Positions 20,498 through 32,435 of a stretch of DNA of 64,000 nt are shown in pieces. Under the pieces are notes generated by a model that made no database searches, was not told where the DNA came from, and saw only the letters and a program-made list of their open reading frames with translations. The DNA is from Diploptera punctata. Lineage: Eukaryota; Arthropoda; Insecta; Blattodea; Blaberidae. The stretch is taken from the NCBI GenBank assembly GCA_030220185.1, contig JASPKZ010007248.1:558001-622000 (forward strand), in the 5' to 3' direction. Both the position numbers and the translations under genes were made by a program. The stretch's first letter is position 1. Every line of letters starts with the position of its first letter.

Positions 20498-21700
20498 CAG
20501 TAAAACTTCTTTAATCCGGAACGTTAGTAATACTGAAATCTGTCCAATGTGAACAAATTTATTGGTCCCAGCGAAATAATAGTAATTTTACGTGTATTTA
20601 TTTTGTATAAAACGGAATCTGTCCAACGCGGAAACAGAAGGATATTTCTATACAGTCGATGAAAAAAATGCTTATAAAGCGGAAAGACTAAGAGAGAAAT
20701 AAATTAGTTTCCACTTAATTGAATTCCCGTTAGGCGAAATTACAATAAGGGATGATTCCTGCCGCTGGGTGAAGTAGAGTTTCTACCTGAATCTGAAATT
20801 TTCTTTCGACCTCACTGCATGCCCGTTATGCGAAATACAGGTTCGTTTAATAAATATTTGGCGTGTGATATCTGTCTTACAAATAACCAGAGCACTGTAA
20901 AATCTTAAATTAGTTTAAGATCTGAGGCTGATTGTGTACGTATCTTTCACAGGTAGCGTTCTGAATTTCCGGAATAAAGATGGCTAAATCGTATGTATCA
21001 TTGTCATTAAACGAAAAAGTGAAAGTGATTGAAGATAAAGAAAAACAAACTCTCAGTACGCGTATTAATGACTAAATTTAAATGTGGTAAACCCCAATTT
21101 TATGAGATTTTAAAACACTAAGAAAATATAATTAATGAATGGATGCAAGGAAATGATAAAATGAAGAGGAAAGAAAAAAATTAACGAAGTAGTGTGGCAG
21201 TGTTTTACAAGTGCACGATCAAAAAATCTCCAAATTTCCGGACCTATGCTCCAAAGTCGAGCTCTAGCGTTGCTATACCCCTAGGGAATAACGATTTCAA
21301 GGTCTTCAGGTTGGTTGTGGACAGTTTTAGAAGACGACACAATGTAGTGTGGAATGAAATTTGCGGAGAATTAAAGGATGTGGACGAAAGTATAGTTAGT
21401 GAGTGTGAAAATCGAAACTGCATACTTTAATTTCAGGATACGCGCCTAAGAGACATTTTTAACGCTGGCGAAACGGGATTGTTATTTTTTTTTTGCGCGT
21501 TACCGTCAAAGTCGCTCGTACATACTATACTTCACTTTCCAACGGCAGCGGAACTACAATTAATCCAAGGTACGTAAAAAGACATACAGTACCCTTTAAT
21601 CTAAGATTGGTTAATCATTTTTTGTTTTTTTTTATAATACGGAATTTTGTCTAATGTGGAAAAAAATTGGTTCCATGCGATTCCGTAAACTTGTTCAAAG
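20498..21700 (+). mobile_element. pogo/Tigger-type transposon relic
   Basis: The left end CAGTAAAACTTCTTTAATCC with CTGTCCAATGTGAAC and TTGGTCCCAGCG just inside is the end style of Tigger elements. The right end is decayed (AATACGGAATTTTGTCTAATG near 21640). It contains the transposase relic annotated separately. Confidence 0.65.
20981..21590 (+). pseudogene. pogo/Tigger transposase (CENP-B-like), N-terminal two thirds
   Basis: ATG 20981 opens MAKSYVSLSLNEKVKVIED (HTH_psq domain), then a shift to KFKCGKPQFYEILKH and a stop. EWMQGNDKMKRK, then IPLGNNDFKVFRLVVDSF and RRRHNVVWNEICGELKDVDE form the second, CENP-B-type HTH. The DDE domain begins at DIFNAGETGLLF. The expected NADETGLF has Asp replaced by Gly here, so the first catalytic residue is lost. 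At least three frame breaks; the rest of the DDE domain is missing. Confidence 0.85.
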
Positions 21701-21752
21701 CGGTATCGCATTGAACCATTTTTTTTTCACAATAATAAAACGTACATTATAA

Positions 21753-22776
21753 TCTAATACATAAAAATGAATGAATGTTTGTTCGTACTTTATGCGCGGC
21801 CATACCGTTGATCCAATTGTGATGGGGCTTTTTGCAAAATGTTCAGGAGATTCCTGGGATGAACATAGGCTATAAGAGAGTTGTGATGCTCAACTCCTAC
21901 ATCCTTAAAAATCGCCCTTTGTAGTGGAAAACGTGAAAAAAAGGTAGCTCTTTGGACGGTTAAATGGCTTATGATGCCTAAATCATAACAAATACACAAC
22001 ATTAATGTACACAGAAATGAATATCTCGAAAAGCTCTACAAAAAAGTCCGCGACAGCATATGTTTATCTCTTACGAATAACTCACAATAACCATTTTTGT
22101 CTTTCATTGATGCCAAGAAGATCGAGACAAGTACGTAGATTCCTGTGCAAGCATAAGCAGCACATGGCGGGTATTCTTTTACGGATAACTCACAATAACG
22201 AATTTTGTCTTTTAGCTCATTTATGCCAAGAAGATCGAGATAAGTAGATTCCCGGGCAATACCGGATAATCAGCACGGGGAATCTTAACATAATTACGAT
22301 ATACATTTATAATCATTTTTCGTCTTACTTATTCAACTAATCATAAGAAATATGAGTCAATATCTGGTCTTGAGAATGACAGCTTGGCTGTGGAAACTTG
22401 TTGACCATTTTAAAACATTAATTGGTGAAATGGGCATATTGACTGTATATATATTTTAATAAGAAATATATTAATTTTGTCTGTCAGCTCATTTATGCCA
22501 CGAAGATCAGGATGAGTAGATTCCCGGACAACGCCGGGTAAACAGCACGGGGTATCTAAAAATAATTACGATATAAATTTTTCCTTTTATTTATTTAACT
22601 AAACATAAAACACATTAATTTTCGTATTTCTTATTATTTATGTCAAGAAGATCAGGATAAGTAGATTCCCGGGAAACGCCGGATAATTATTTTTCCTTTC
22701 ACTTATTTAACTAAAAATAAAAACACATTAATTTTCATTTATTTAGACATAACAGCGCACGCCGGGTATTAGCTAG
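21753..22776 (+). mobile_element. Helitron-like nonautonomous element
   Basis: It starts A|TCTAATACATAAAAATGAA and ends GCCGGGTATTAGCTAG|T, which satisfies the Helitron rules (5' TC, 3' CTRR, insertion between A and T). The interior has ATGCGCGGCCATACCGTTG and four related units of TTTATGCCAAGAAGATC... GTAGATTCCCGGGCAACGCC (22087, 22209, 22485, 22634). No Rep/helicase coding. I did not find a strong 3' hairpin, so the class remains uncertain. Confidence 0.5.
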
Positions 22777-22819
22777 TGTCAAATAAAATGAAATACAGTT
22801 TAAAACTAACAAGTCTCTC

Positions 22820-23159
22820 CTCCAAGCGCGACAGGCCTAGAAGGTCCTTGGCCTACCATCCGGCTGCTGGCCTCACACCCACATGTCTCAATCACAGAGG
22901 TACGCGATAATCTAGCCCGTGTAGGGGTGACATGTGATCAGCATGTCAGGTTCCCCAGCCGTCATAGCTGGTCTTCTCAACTTGGATTCGCTACTTATTT
23001 TAGCTACACAAATGCATGACGATGCTGGGTGGGCACCGGTCCCATGTTGGCCGAAATTCCATGAAAAAATGTCTTTCCCCATGGAAACTGGAACCAGCGC
23101 AATTCCCGTAGCTCTGCGCCAAGGCTTCTTGCCCTAACCACTCGGCTACGGCGCGGGAC
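22820..23159 (-). mobile_element. tRNA-derived SINE, family 4
   Basis: The minus strand starts GTCCCGCGCCGTAGCCGAGT and GGTTAGGGC. This A box (TAGCCGAGTGGTTAGGGC) is like that of class II tRNAs (Ser/Leu). The body contains ACATGTCACCCCTACACGGG and GAGGCCAGCAGCCGGATGG. No coding capacity. Confidence 0.7.
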
Positions 23160-23269
23160 ACTAACAGTGTCTAATATAATAGAAATTTAGATAATAAGTG
23201 CGGTGACGTGTTATTTATGATCGAATTTCGACCAATGGGCGAACACTAGTATAAACTAAACATCATAGT

Positions 23270-23500
23270 GGGACAGACCTAGCCCTCCATCCGGCTGCTG
23301 GCCTCACATCCACATGTGTAGCAGAGGTGGACAATCATTCAGTCAGTGTAGGGGCGACATATGCCCTTATAGTTGGTTTTCTCAACTTGCAGTCGCTACT
23401 TATTGTAGCTTCCCAAATTCCTCACGAAGCTGGGTGAGCACCGGCCCCATAATGGCTGAAATTCCATGCGAACAGCGCAAGTTCCGTATCTCAGCACCAG
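23270..23500 (-). mobile_element. SINE family 4, head missing
   Basis: Same body as 22820-23159 in the same orientation (CCATCCGGCTGCTGGCCTCA and CTCAACTTGCAGTCGCTAC). The tRNA-like head is lost. Confidence 0.7.
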
Positions 23501-23588
23501 AGCATGAATGTCAACACTCTATCGGTCGTTTTTTTAGCCGAATTAGAAAAGTGAAACGGATTTCGTTGACCAACAAAATCGGACGATA

Positions 23589-26500
23589 GAAGTGGAGTAG
23601 AGATCTGATCTTCTTTATTTTCTATTTTATTCCATTGATTTGTAAAGAAATTTAAAAAAAATGGAAATGGGTTCGTCATGTGTTAGGGAGAGAGAATGAT
23701 AGAAGTGGAGTAGAGATCTGATTTTCTTTATTTTCTATTTTATTCCATTGATTTGTAAAGAAATTTAAAAAAAATGGAAATGGGTTCGTCATGTGTTAGG
23801 GAGAGAGAATGATAGAAGTGGAGTAGAGATCTGATTTTCTTTTTTCTATTTTATTCCATTGATTTGTAAAGAACATTTAAAAAAAATGGAAATGGGTTCG
23901 TCATGTGTTAGGGAGAGAGAATGATAGAAGTGGAGTAGAGATCTGATCTTCTTTATTTTCTATTTTATTCCATTGATTTGTAAAGAAATTTAAAAAAAAT
24001 GGAAATGGGTTCGTCATGTGTTAGGGAGAGAGAATGATAGAAGTGGAGTAGAGATCTGATTTTCTTTATTTTCTATTTTATTCCATTGATTTGTAAAGAA
24101 ATTTAAAAAAAATGGAAATGGGTTCGTCATGTGTTAGGGAGAGAGAATGATAGAAGTGGAGTAGAGATCTGATTTTCTTTATTTTCTATTTTATTCCATT
24201 GATTTGTAAAGAAATTTAAAAAAAATGGAAATGGGTTCGTCATGTGTTAGGGAGAGAGAATGATAGAAGTGGAGTAGAGATCTGATTCTTCTTTATTTTC
24301 TATTTTATCCATTGATTTGTAAAGAAATTTAAAAAAATGGAAATGGGTTCGTCATGTGTTAGGGAGAGAGAATGATAAAGTGGTAGTAGAGATCTGATTT
24401 TCTTTATTTCTATTTTATTCCATTGATTTTGTTAAAGAAATTTAAAAAAATGGAAATGGGTTCTCGTCATGTGTTAGGGAGAGAGAATGATAGAAGTGGA
24501 GTAGAGATCTGATCTTCTTTATTTTCTATTTTATTCCATTGATTTGTAAAGAAATTTAAAAAAAATGGAAATGGGTTCGTCATGTGTTAGGGAGAGAGAA
24601 TGATAGAAGTGGAGTAGAGTAGATCTGATTTCTTTATTTTCTATTTTATTCCATTGATTTGTAAAGAAATTTAAAAAAAATGGAAATGGGTTCGTCATGT
24701 GTTAGGGAGAGAGAATGATAGAAGTGGAGTAGAGATCTGATTTTCTTTATTTTCTATTTTTATTCCATTGATTTGTAAAGAAATTTAAAAAAAATGGAAA
24801 TGGGTTCGTCATGTGTTAGGAGAGAGAATGATAGAAGTGGAGTAGAGATCTGATTTTCTTTATTTTCTATTTTATTCCATTGATTTGTAAAGAAATTTAA
24901 AAAAAATGGAAATGGGTTCGTCATGTGTTAGGGAGAGAGAATGATAGAAGTGGAGTAGAGATCTGATCTTCTTTATTTTCTATTTTATTCCATTGATTTG
25001 TAAAGAAATTTAAAAAAAATGGAAATGGGTTCGTCATGTGTTAGGGAGAGAGAAGAGATAGAAGTGGAGTAGAGATCTGATTTTCTTTATTTTCTATTTT
25101 ATTCCATTGATTTGTAAAGAAATTTAAAAAAATGGAAATGGGTTCGTCATGTGTTAGGGAGAGAGAATGATAGAAGTGGAGTAGAGATCTGATCTTCTTT
25201 ATTTTCTATTTTATTCCATTGATTTGTAAAGAAATTTAAAAAAATGGAAATGGGTTCGTCATGTGTTAGGGAGAGAGAATGATAGAAGTGGAGTAGAGAT
25301 CTGATTTTCTTTATTTTCTATTTTATTCCATTGATTTGTAAAGAAATTTAAAAAAAATGGAAATGGGTTCGTCATGTGTTAGGGAGAGAGAATGATAGAA
25401 GTGGAGTAGAGATCTGATCTTCTTTATTTTCTATTTTATTCCATTGATTTGTAAAGAAATTTAAAAAAAATGGAAATGGGTTCGTCATGTGTTAGGGAGA
25501 GAGGAGAGAATGATAGAAGTGGAGTAGAGATCTGATCTTCTTTATTTTCTATTTTATTTCCATTGATTTGTAAAGAAATTTAAAAAAAATGGAAATGGGT
25601 TGTCATTGTTTTAGGGAGAGAGAATGATAGAAGTGGAGTAGAGATCTGATCTTCTTTATTTTCTATTTTATTCCATTGATTTGTAAAGAAATTTAAAAAA
25701 ATGGAAATGGGTTCGTCATGTGTTAGGGAGAGAGAATGATAGAAGTGGAGTAGAGATCTGATCTTCTTTATTTTCTATTTTATTCCATTGATTTGTAAAG
25801 AAATTTAAAAAAAAATGGAAATGGGTTCGTCATGTGTTAGGGAGAGAGAATGATAGAAGTGGAGTAGAGATCTGATCTTCTTTATTTTCTATTTTATTTC
25901 CATTGATTTGTAAAGAAATTTAAAAAAAATGGAAATGGGTTCGTCATGTGTTAGGGAGAGAGAATGATAGAAGTGGAGTAGAGATCTGATTTTCTTTATT
26001 TTCTATTTTATTCCATTGATTTGTAAAGAAATTTAAAAAAAATGGAAATGGGTTCGTCATGTGTTAGGGAGAGAGAATGATAGAAGTGGAGTAGAGATCT
26101 GATCTTTCTTTATTTTCTATTTTTATTCCATTGATTTGTAAAGAAATTTAAAAAAATGGAAATGGGTTCGTCATGTGTTAGGGAGAGAGAATGATAGAAG
26201 TGGAGTAGAGATCTGATCTTCTTTATTTTCTATTTTTATTCCATTGATTTGTAAAGAAATTTAAAAAAATGGAAATGGGTTCGTCATGTGTTAGGGAGAG
26301 AGAATGATAGAAGTGGAGTAGAGATCTGATTTTCTTTATTTTCTATTTTATTCCATTGATTTGTAAAGAAATTTAAAAAAAATGGAAATGGGTTCGTCAT
26401 GTGTTAGGGAGAGAGAATGATAGAAGTGGAGTAGAGATCTGATTTTCTTTATTTTCTATTTTATTCCATTGATTTGTAAAGAAATTTAAAAAAAATGGAA

Positions 26501-28008
26501 ATGGGTTCGTCATGTGTTAGGGAGAGAGAATGATAGAAGTGGAGTAGAGATCTGATTTTCTTTATTTTCTATTTTATTCCATTGATTTGTAAAGAAATTA
26601 AAAAAAATGGAAATGGGTTCGTCATGTGTTAGGGAGAGAGAATGATAGAAGTGGAGTAGAGATCTGATTTTCTTTATTTTCTATTTTATTCCATTGATTT
26701 GTAAAGAAATTTAAAAAAAATGGAAATGGGTTCGTCATGTGTTAGGGAGAGAGAATGATAGAAGTGGAGTAGAGATCTGATTTTCTTTATTTTCTATTTT
26801 ATTCCATTGATTTGTAAAGAAATTTAAAAAAAATGGAAATGGGTTCGTCATGTGTTAGGGAGAGAGAATGATAGAAGTGGAGTAGAGATCTGATCTTCTT
26901 TATTTTCTATTTTATTTATTCCATTGATTTGTAAAGAAATTTAAAAAAAATGGAAATGGGTTCGTCATGTGTTAGGGAGAGAGAGATGATAGAAGTGGAG
27001 TAGAGATCTGATTTTCTTTATTTTCTATTTTATTCCATTGATTTGTAAAGAAATTTAAAAAAAATGGAAATGGGTTCGTCATGTGTTAGGGAGAGAGAAT
27101 GATAGAAGTGGAGTAGAGATCTGATCTTCTTTATTTCTATTTTATTCCATTGATTTGTAAAGAAATTTAAAAAAATGGAAATGGGTTCGTCATGTGTTAG
27201 GGAGAGAGAATGATAGAAGTGGAGTAGAGATCTGATCTTCTTTATTTTCTATTTTATTCCATTGATTTGTAAAGAAATTTAAAAAAAATGGAAATGGGTT
27301 CGTCATGTGTTAGGGAGAGAGAATGATAGAAGTGGAGTAGAGATCTGATCTTCTTTATTTTCTATTTTATTCCATTGATTTGTAAAGAAATTAAAAAAAA
27401 TGGAAATGGGTTCGTCATGTGTTAGGGAGAGAGAATGATAGAAGTGGAGTAGAGATCTGATCTTCTTTATTTTCTATTTTTATTTCATTGATTTGTAAAG
27501 AAATTTAAAAAAAATGGAAATGGGTTCGTCATGTGTTAGGGAGAGAGAATGATAGAAGTGGAGTAGAGATCTGATCTTCTTTATTTTCTATTTTATTCCA
27601 TTGATTTGTAAAGAAATTTAAAAAAAATGGAAATGGGTTCGTCATGTGTTAGGGAGAGAGAATGATAGAAGTGGAGTAGAGATCTGATCTTCTTTATTTT
27701 CTATTTTATTCCATTGATTTGTAAAGAAATTTAAAAAAAATGGAAATGGGTTCGTCATGTGTTAGGGAGAGAGAATGATAGAAGTGGAGTAGAGATCTGA
27801 TCTTCTTTATTTTCTATTTTATTCCATTGATTTGTAAAGAAATTTAAAAAAAATGGAAATGGGTTCGTCATGTGTTAGGGAGAGAGAATGATAGAAGTGG
27901 AGTAGAGATCTGATCTTCTTTATTTTCTATTTTATTCCATTGATTTGTAAAGAAATTTAAAAAAAATGGAAATGGGTTCGTCATGTGTTAGGGAGAGAGA
28001 ATGATAGA
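23589..28008. repeat. 113 bp satellite array, about 39 copies
   Basis: The monomer starts GAAGTGGAGTAGAGATCTGA, runs through TTTATTTTCTATTTTATTCC and AAATGGAAATGGGTTCGTCA, and ends GGGAGAGAGAATGATA. Successive starts at 23589 and 23702 give a 113 bp period. Monomers differ mainly in the length of an A run, a C/T variant (GATCTTC or GATTTTC) and rare small indels. The right half of the monomer translates as KKWKWVRHVLGRENDR, a LINE ORF2 C-terminal motif. The last unit runs directly into the continuation of that reading frame at 28009. Confidence 0.97.
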
Positions 28009-28200
28009 ATCACAAAGATGGCATTTGATTGGAACCCCCAAGAAGAGGAAGACCTAGGGCAACTTGGAGTAATACCATCAGGTATTAAACTGAACAGGCA
28101 GGGATGAGTTAGAATGAAATTAAGGCATTGGCAAACAGCAGAGTGCGATGGCGAGCTTTTATCAGGACCCAGTGCTTCCCAGTGGAGTGACCAGGACAAC
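28009..28200 (+). pseudogene. LINE ORF2 C-terminal end abutting the satellite
   Basis: Reading on from the last satellite unit gives NDRITKMAFDWNPQ, then with frame changes the RKTxGxxRATW-like block and finally NEIKALANSRVRWRAF, the typical end of an RTE-type LINE protein. It shows what the satellite monomer was part of. Confidence 0.75.
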
Positions 28201-28234
28201 TACTACTGTTATTCCATTGATGCAGTTTAACCTC

Positions 28235-28410
28235 TTGCCTTAGCCTATAGTTACTTTTACGTGCCGCACGTCACCCGGGCCATACAGTGACACCATCTGT
28301 CGGGAGAGGGATTTTAACTATGGATCACACACGTACTTTTTTGACCACACAAGGACATAGAGGACCTCCCGAATGAGTGATCAGCTCAATGTCAAGGCCT
28401 CCTCCGAGAC
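28235..28410 (+). repeat. Repeat W
   Basis: Uninterrupted copy of the repeat split at 4945-5520 (TTTTACGTGCCGCACGTCAC, CACACAAGGACATAGAGGAC). Confidence 0.6.
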
Positions 28411-28449
28411 AACACAACATTAAGACGAACACATACATATAATATAGGC

Positions 28450-29150
28450 CTATATAATTCTTGTGTACGTGTGTTTGTCACTGAACTCCTCCTAAATGAT
28501 TTTGATGAAATTTGTTGTATGTGTCTAATTGAGTTCCTTGATAGTTTAGATTCACAATTGGACCATCTGAAATCATTAGGTGTAGGAATTCACTTGAATT
28601 AAACATTTAAAAATCGCTCTAGCGGTCACATTTTTTTATGTTTCACAACGAAACTCAGTACATATATTAAAATAAACCGAGGTAGGTATTGTCAAAAAAT
28701 GAGCGAAATTCAACAATTAGAAGTGAAGGTTTACTTGAAACCCGAAATTAAAAACTGCCTAAATGACTGGATCGATTCCGATGAAATTTTTTGTGTAGGC
28801 CTATGTTTAGTAGGTCCTGGATGGTTTAGATTCACAATTGGACCCTCTAACACAATCAGGTGCAAGAGTTCATTTGAAGTGAAAATCTAAAAATCGCTCT
28901 AGCGGTCATCATTTTCGGTGTTTCAGAACGAAACTCGGTATATCCTATTAAAATAAACCGAAGTAGGTATTATCAAAAAATAAGCCAAATCCGACAACTA
29001 GAAGACGAGGTTTACTTGAAATCTGATTTTAAAAACTGACTAGCAATCGCCATGTTTTGTTCATCTCAGCATATACCATACAATTTAATTAACCTTTAAT
29101 ATTTCATTTATTTAAGCGTAGCAGGCACACTAGGTATTAGGTAGTATTCT
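28450..29150. repeat. Repeat Y, longer copy
   Basis: Three successive related units of about 280 bp, each with AAAATCGCTCTAGCGGTCA and an AAACTCGGTATATCCTATTA-type block. It ends GCAGGCACACTAGGTATTAG, close to the Helitron-like end at 22776. Confidence 0.55.
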
Positions 29151-29690
29151 TTTTTATTTTCTTTGAGACCGTGGTTTCTTGACATCTGTGTGACATTGTC
29201 AACGCTTCCTAAACCAAACCATGGTCAGCAACAAAAATAGAAAAATTGAAGTTAGTCTAATCCCTAACTCATCATCATGCGGTATCATGGCAGCTGCCGC
29301 CGCACAGTGTGTTATTTCAACAATCTAGGGGGATTTAATTCAAAATTCCAAGGTTAATTAATAAAAGTGATATTTTGTAATTTACATGCGAACAAACCTG
29401 TTAGCATATATGTGAAATTATTTTGTTGCTAGGCATGCGCAGGGACTCATAAATGAGGTTTAAACACAAGAGTCACGCGCAGATGCGTAATCTGCCTTAT
29501 TGAGTAGGTTGATCTGTCGAGCTGTTTTGTGTAGAGAATAAAGTCGGTTTACGTGTTATTGTGATGTTTATGTTTAGTGTAGGGTTCTGTAAGTTACGTA
29601 AGATAGATTTCATCTGTTTAGATATACAGGATTGTTAATATGAAAGAAGACTTTTGACCGTGTTCCAATTTAAGTTTATTATCCAGATAC
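29151..29690. other. No gene; a PLE-like end at its left
   Basis: 29150-29230 shares GTGACATTGTCAACGCTTCC with 49655-49720, which looks like a decayed PLE 3' end. The rest is unassigned. Confidence 0.4.
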
Positions 29691-29696
29691 TGTCCA

Positions 29697-30006
29697 CCGC
29701 TGTGGTCTCGAGGTAGCGTGCTGCCTTGTCACGCAGCGGGTCCGGGTTCGATCCCTGGTCGGGGCAGTTTTTCTGGGTTTTTCCTCACCTGTAAGACAAA
29801 TGTCAGGAAAACTTTAAGGCCCAAACGGTCCCCGAAATCATATGGCCATCATCACCATCATAATCCTTCTCATTATCATCATCATCATCATCCTTCACCG
29901 GTGTGGAAAGCAACGGGAAGCTACCACACCTACAATTCCCTAGTAAAGCTGCAAGCATAGCATGAATGCTATGATTGCAGTGAAGGACCTGCCTTCGGGC
30001 AGAATA
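29697..30006 (+). mobile_element. tRNA-derived SINE, family 1
   Basis: Head CCACCGCTGTGGTCTCGAGG and TAGCGTGCTGCC (A box region), B box CCGGGTTCGATCC, body CTCACCTGTAAGACAAATGT and GGCCCAAACGGTCCCCGAAA, a (CAT)n stretch, GGTGTGGAAAGCAACGGGAA, end TTCGGGCAGAAT. Full length, about 310 bp. Its open frames are accidental. Confidence 0.88.
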
Positions 30007-30139
30007 ATTTTAGACTAGAACTTCCTTATATGGACTTCTAATTGCATTATTTTTATTTATTGACATCCCTTCTGTTGGAAACAGAAGAGAAAAATTGCGT
30101 CCATCTGCGTTCCTTTAGCTTGTTCTTTTTTGTTTCACA

Positions 30140-31290
30140 ATGGTTCCCGGCACGCAATTTTCGAAGTTTCGTCCGGAAATAATAAAAGGGAACGTTGTGA
30201 TGCAGTGTATGAATTTGTGTTTAAACAAATTAAGCATGTTACAGTCTCTGATCTCGTTTATTAAGAATTTAAAGACCTACATGAGAAGTGTGTGTCAGCA
30301 AATTGAAGTAAGATGGAACAAATGTTATCGTCATCGTGGCAGATTCCTGGAAAATTATTCAGACTGGCTACAAGAAAATATTAATTTTCCCGTGACCGAT
30401 TGTCAATCTCTGCCTTCTACTTCTACAGATCAACTGTCTTCTAGTTCTGGTAGGCCATCAAAATCATTCGAAGAATGTTGTGAAAAGGCGGAAGCTCAGA
30501 GAATTCGTGCTGTCAACAAGCCTAGAAGAAATATCTACTGCTGCTAAAATGAAGTTGCGTGATAAGGGAAAGAAAAAGACTGCTACAATAGTCAAAGAAT
30601 TATCCCTTGCATCATCTTCACGTCAGAATGAAAAAAGAGTCGACGGCTGTTTTTAGATAAACCGAAGAGTTTATCAGCTGATCGAGCCCGAGCGATGATG
30701 ATAGAGATGCCAGTCTTTCAACTCACCAATATATATATATACTAAAGTTGAGAATAGGAAGAAGTACATTCAGAACAGATTCAAGAATGAGAGGCCTACT
30801 GGTGGATATGCCAACACAATAAGCAGGAAATACGAATATTGAAAACACTGCTTGTCTATTTTTCAGGAACACCGAAAAGACGGCCCAAATAACAGGTGTC
30901 AATTTTGAGCTAATTCGCCGTTTTCATGTCATATTAGAGACACTGAGTTGTGGGTTTTCCATAAATGCTGATGCTTTTGGAAAGTATGCAGATGAAACTA
31001 GAAATCTGTATTTGAAAGAATACAGTTGGTTTTATATGCCAAGCAGTGTGCACAAAATTTTATGCCAGAGCATGCTTGTTATTGCTCTTTTATTCTTTCA
31101 ATTGGCCAACTTTTGGAAGAAAGAAGCAAGAATCAAGATAGTAGAAGATATTGGGAACATTTCACAAGAAAAACTTAGAGGATTGACACAAACATCGATA
31201 TTTCCACAGACTTTTCATATCTTCTGATCCTTTCTTGGCCAACTTGAAGCATATTCCTAAAAGAAAACACGATATAATTACACAGTGAGT
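30140..31290 (+). pseudogene. Unnamed multi-copy protein family, internally deleted
   Basis: A 135-codon frame (30140-30547) has FLENYSDWLQENINFP, a Ser/Thr-rich linker, GRPSKSFEECCEKAEAQRIR and then, in another frame, AAKMKLRDKG. After a (TA)n tract the C-terminal part follows (30900-31240): SINADAFGKYADETRNLYL, WFYMPSSVHKIL and, after a shift, FHxLFISSDPFLANLKH. I recall the order GRPxxxFE, then SINAxxFGxYA, then MPxxxHKIL, then SSDP, from an uncharacterised family with many copies in arthropod genomes. The middle is missing here. Function unknown; a transposon origin is likely from its copy number, but I cannot show it. Confidence 0.5.
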
Positions 31291-31394
31291 TCTCTCATTG
31301 CTCTCAGCACCTACTTTAGATACAGACAACTGATTCCGATAAAAGTTACTCAGATTATGTTATTGCTTGTTTTGTTTGTGCGATTCTATTTTAA

Positions 31395-32335
31395 ATTTCC
31401 ACTGAGTTATCGCCTGAATGGTCTAATTTTGTTCCTAAATAAGTGCATTCAATACTAGGTTTTAGTTCTTCTCCATTGTTAAAATTTATATTTTTCATTT
31501 CTTCTCCTATACACAGATATTTAGTTTTCTCTATATTTTAATAAAGTCCCCATTTTTCATATTCTTCTTTTAGTTTTTTTTTTGCCATATATTCTATGTC
31601 ATCGTGGTCTTGTGCTATTAATACCTGGTCATCTGCAAAATTGAGTGAATATACATGTGTATTTTGGATTGGTATGCCCATTTTTTCTCTAGTCTCTTGG
31701 ACTCTTTCAGAATAAATTTTGAATAGAGTTGGAAATAAACTGCAACCCTGCCTTAAACCTTTTGTAATAGTAAATCCCTCTGTTATATGATTTCCAACTT
31801 TTATTTTTGAAATTGATCCTTTGTATAATGTTTTTATAACTTCTATTAATCTTTTGGTAATATTAGAATTGTCTAAAGTTTCCCATAACATTTTTTGAGG
31901 AATATTATCATATTATATTTGAAGAGAAAAATTTTCGCCCAGACCGAGACCTTTGCTTAGTTAAATCGACAAAAAGCAAATGTATATCTCTGTTAGTAGC
32001 TGTTTTTTCTATCATTTGCATTATGCAAAATATATAATCTGTGCATGATCTACCACTTCTAAAACCAGATTGTTCTTCCATTTCTTTATCCTGGTATTCT
32101 AACTCAACCATTTTACTTAGGTATATGTCCACAAATTCTACTTAACATACTTGTTATTGATAGGCCTCTATAATTTTCACACTTTCTCTTGTCTCCCTTC
32201 TTATGTATCGATGTTATAATAGTGACTTTCCACTCTTCTGGCACTTCTTCACCATTTATTATTTTATTAAACAGTACAGTAATAATTTCCAATAAATTCT
32301 GGCTGCCACTTTTAATGAATTCTATAGCAATATAT
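31395..32335 (-). pseudogene. LINE-F ORF2, RT domain and downstream part
   Basis: Minus strand 5' to 3': QSGFRSGRSCTDYIFCI and LLFVDLTK (RT motif with the palm aspartate), a break where a SINE fragment replaces the AYD residues, then MLWETLDNSNI, GLRQGCSLFPTLFKIY and LNFADDQVLI (catalytic FADD), and after frame changes a TYLGTKL block near 31440. No endonuclease part. Inactive. Confidence 0.82.
31912..31957 (-). mobile_element. SINE family 3 fragment inside LINE-F
   Basis: The minus strand reads AAAGGTCTCGGTCTGGGCGA and TTTTTCTCTTCAAATATAAT, matching the end of the tRNA-like head and the tail at 63450-63500. It interrupts the RT frame just after DLTK. Confidence 0.55.
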
Positions 32336-32435
32336 CCCTAACTCATAATATATAATTAAAAGAAAGTGTTACTTCCTTCAAATATTAAAAAAGATGAAAT
32401 ATACCATTCACACACACATTCATACAACAAGGCAA

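Noticed and set aside
23589..28008. Array of regularly spaced near-identical units resembling a CRISPR or a repetitive protein gene
   Set aside because: The units are directly adjacent with no variable spacers, every frame has stops within one monomer, and the context is eukaryotic. It is a satellite.
27981..28199. Minus-strand frame across the right edge of the satellite
   Set aside because: It is antisense to the LINE C-terminal sequence and has no family features.
29718..29960. Histidine-rich small protein frame
   Set aside because: It lies wholly in a SINE-1 copy; the His run is the (CAT)n stretch and recurs in other SINE-1 copies (35188, 50144).
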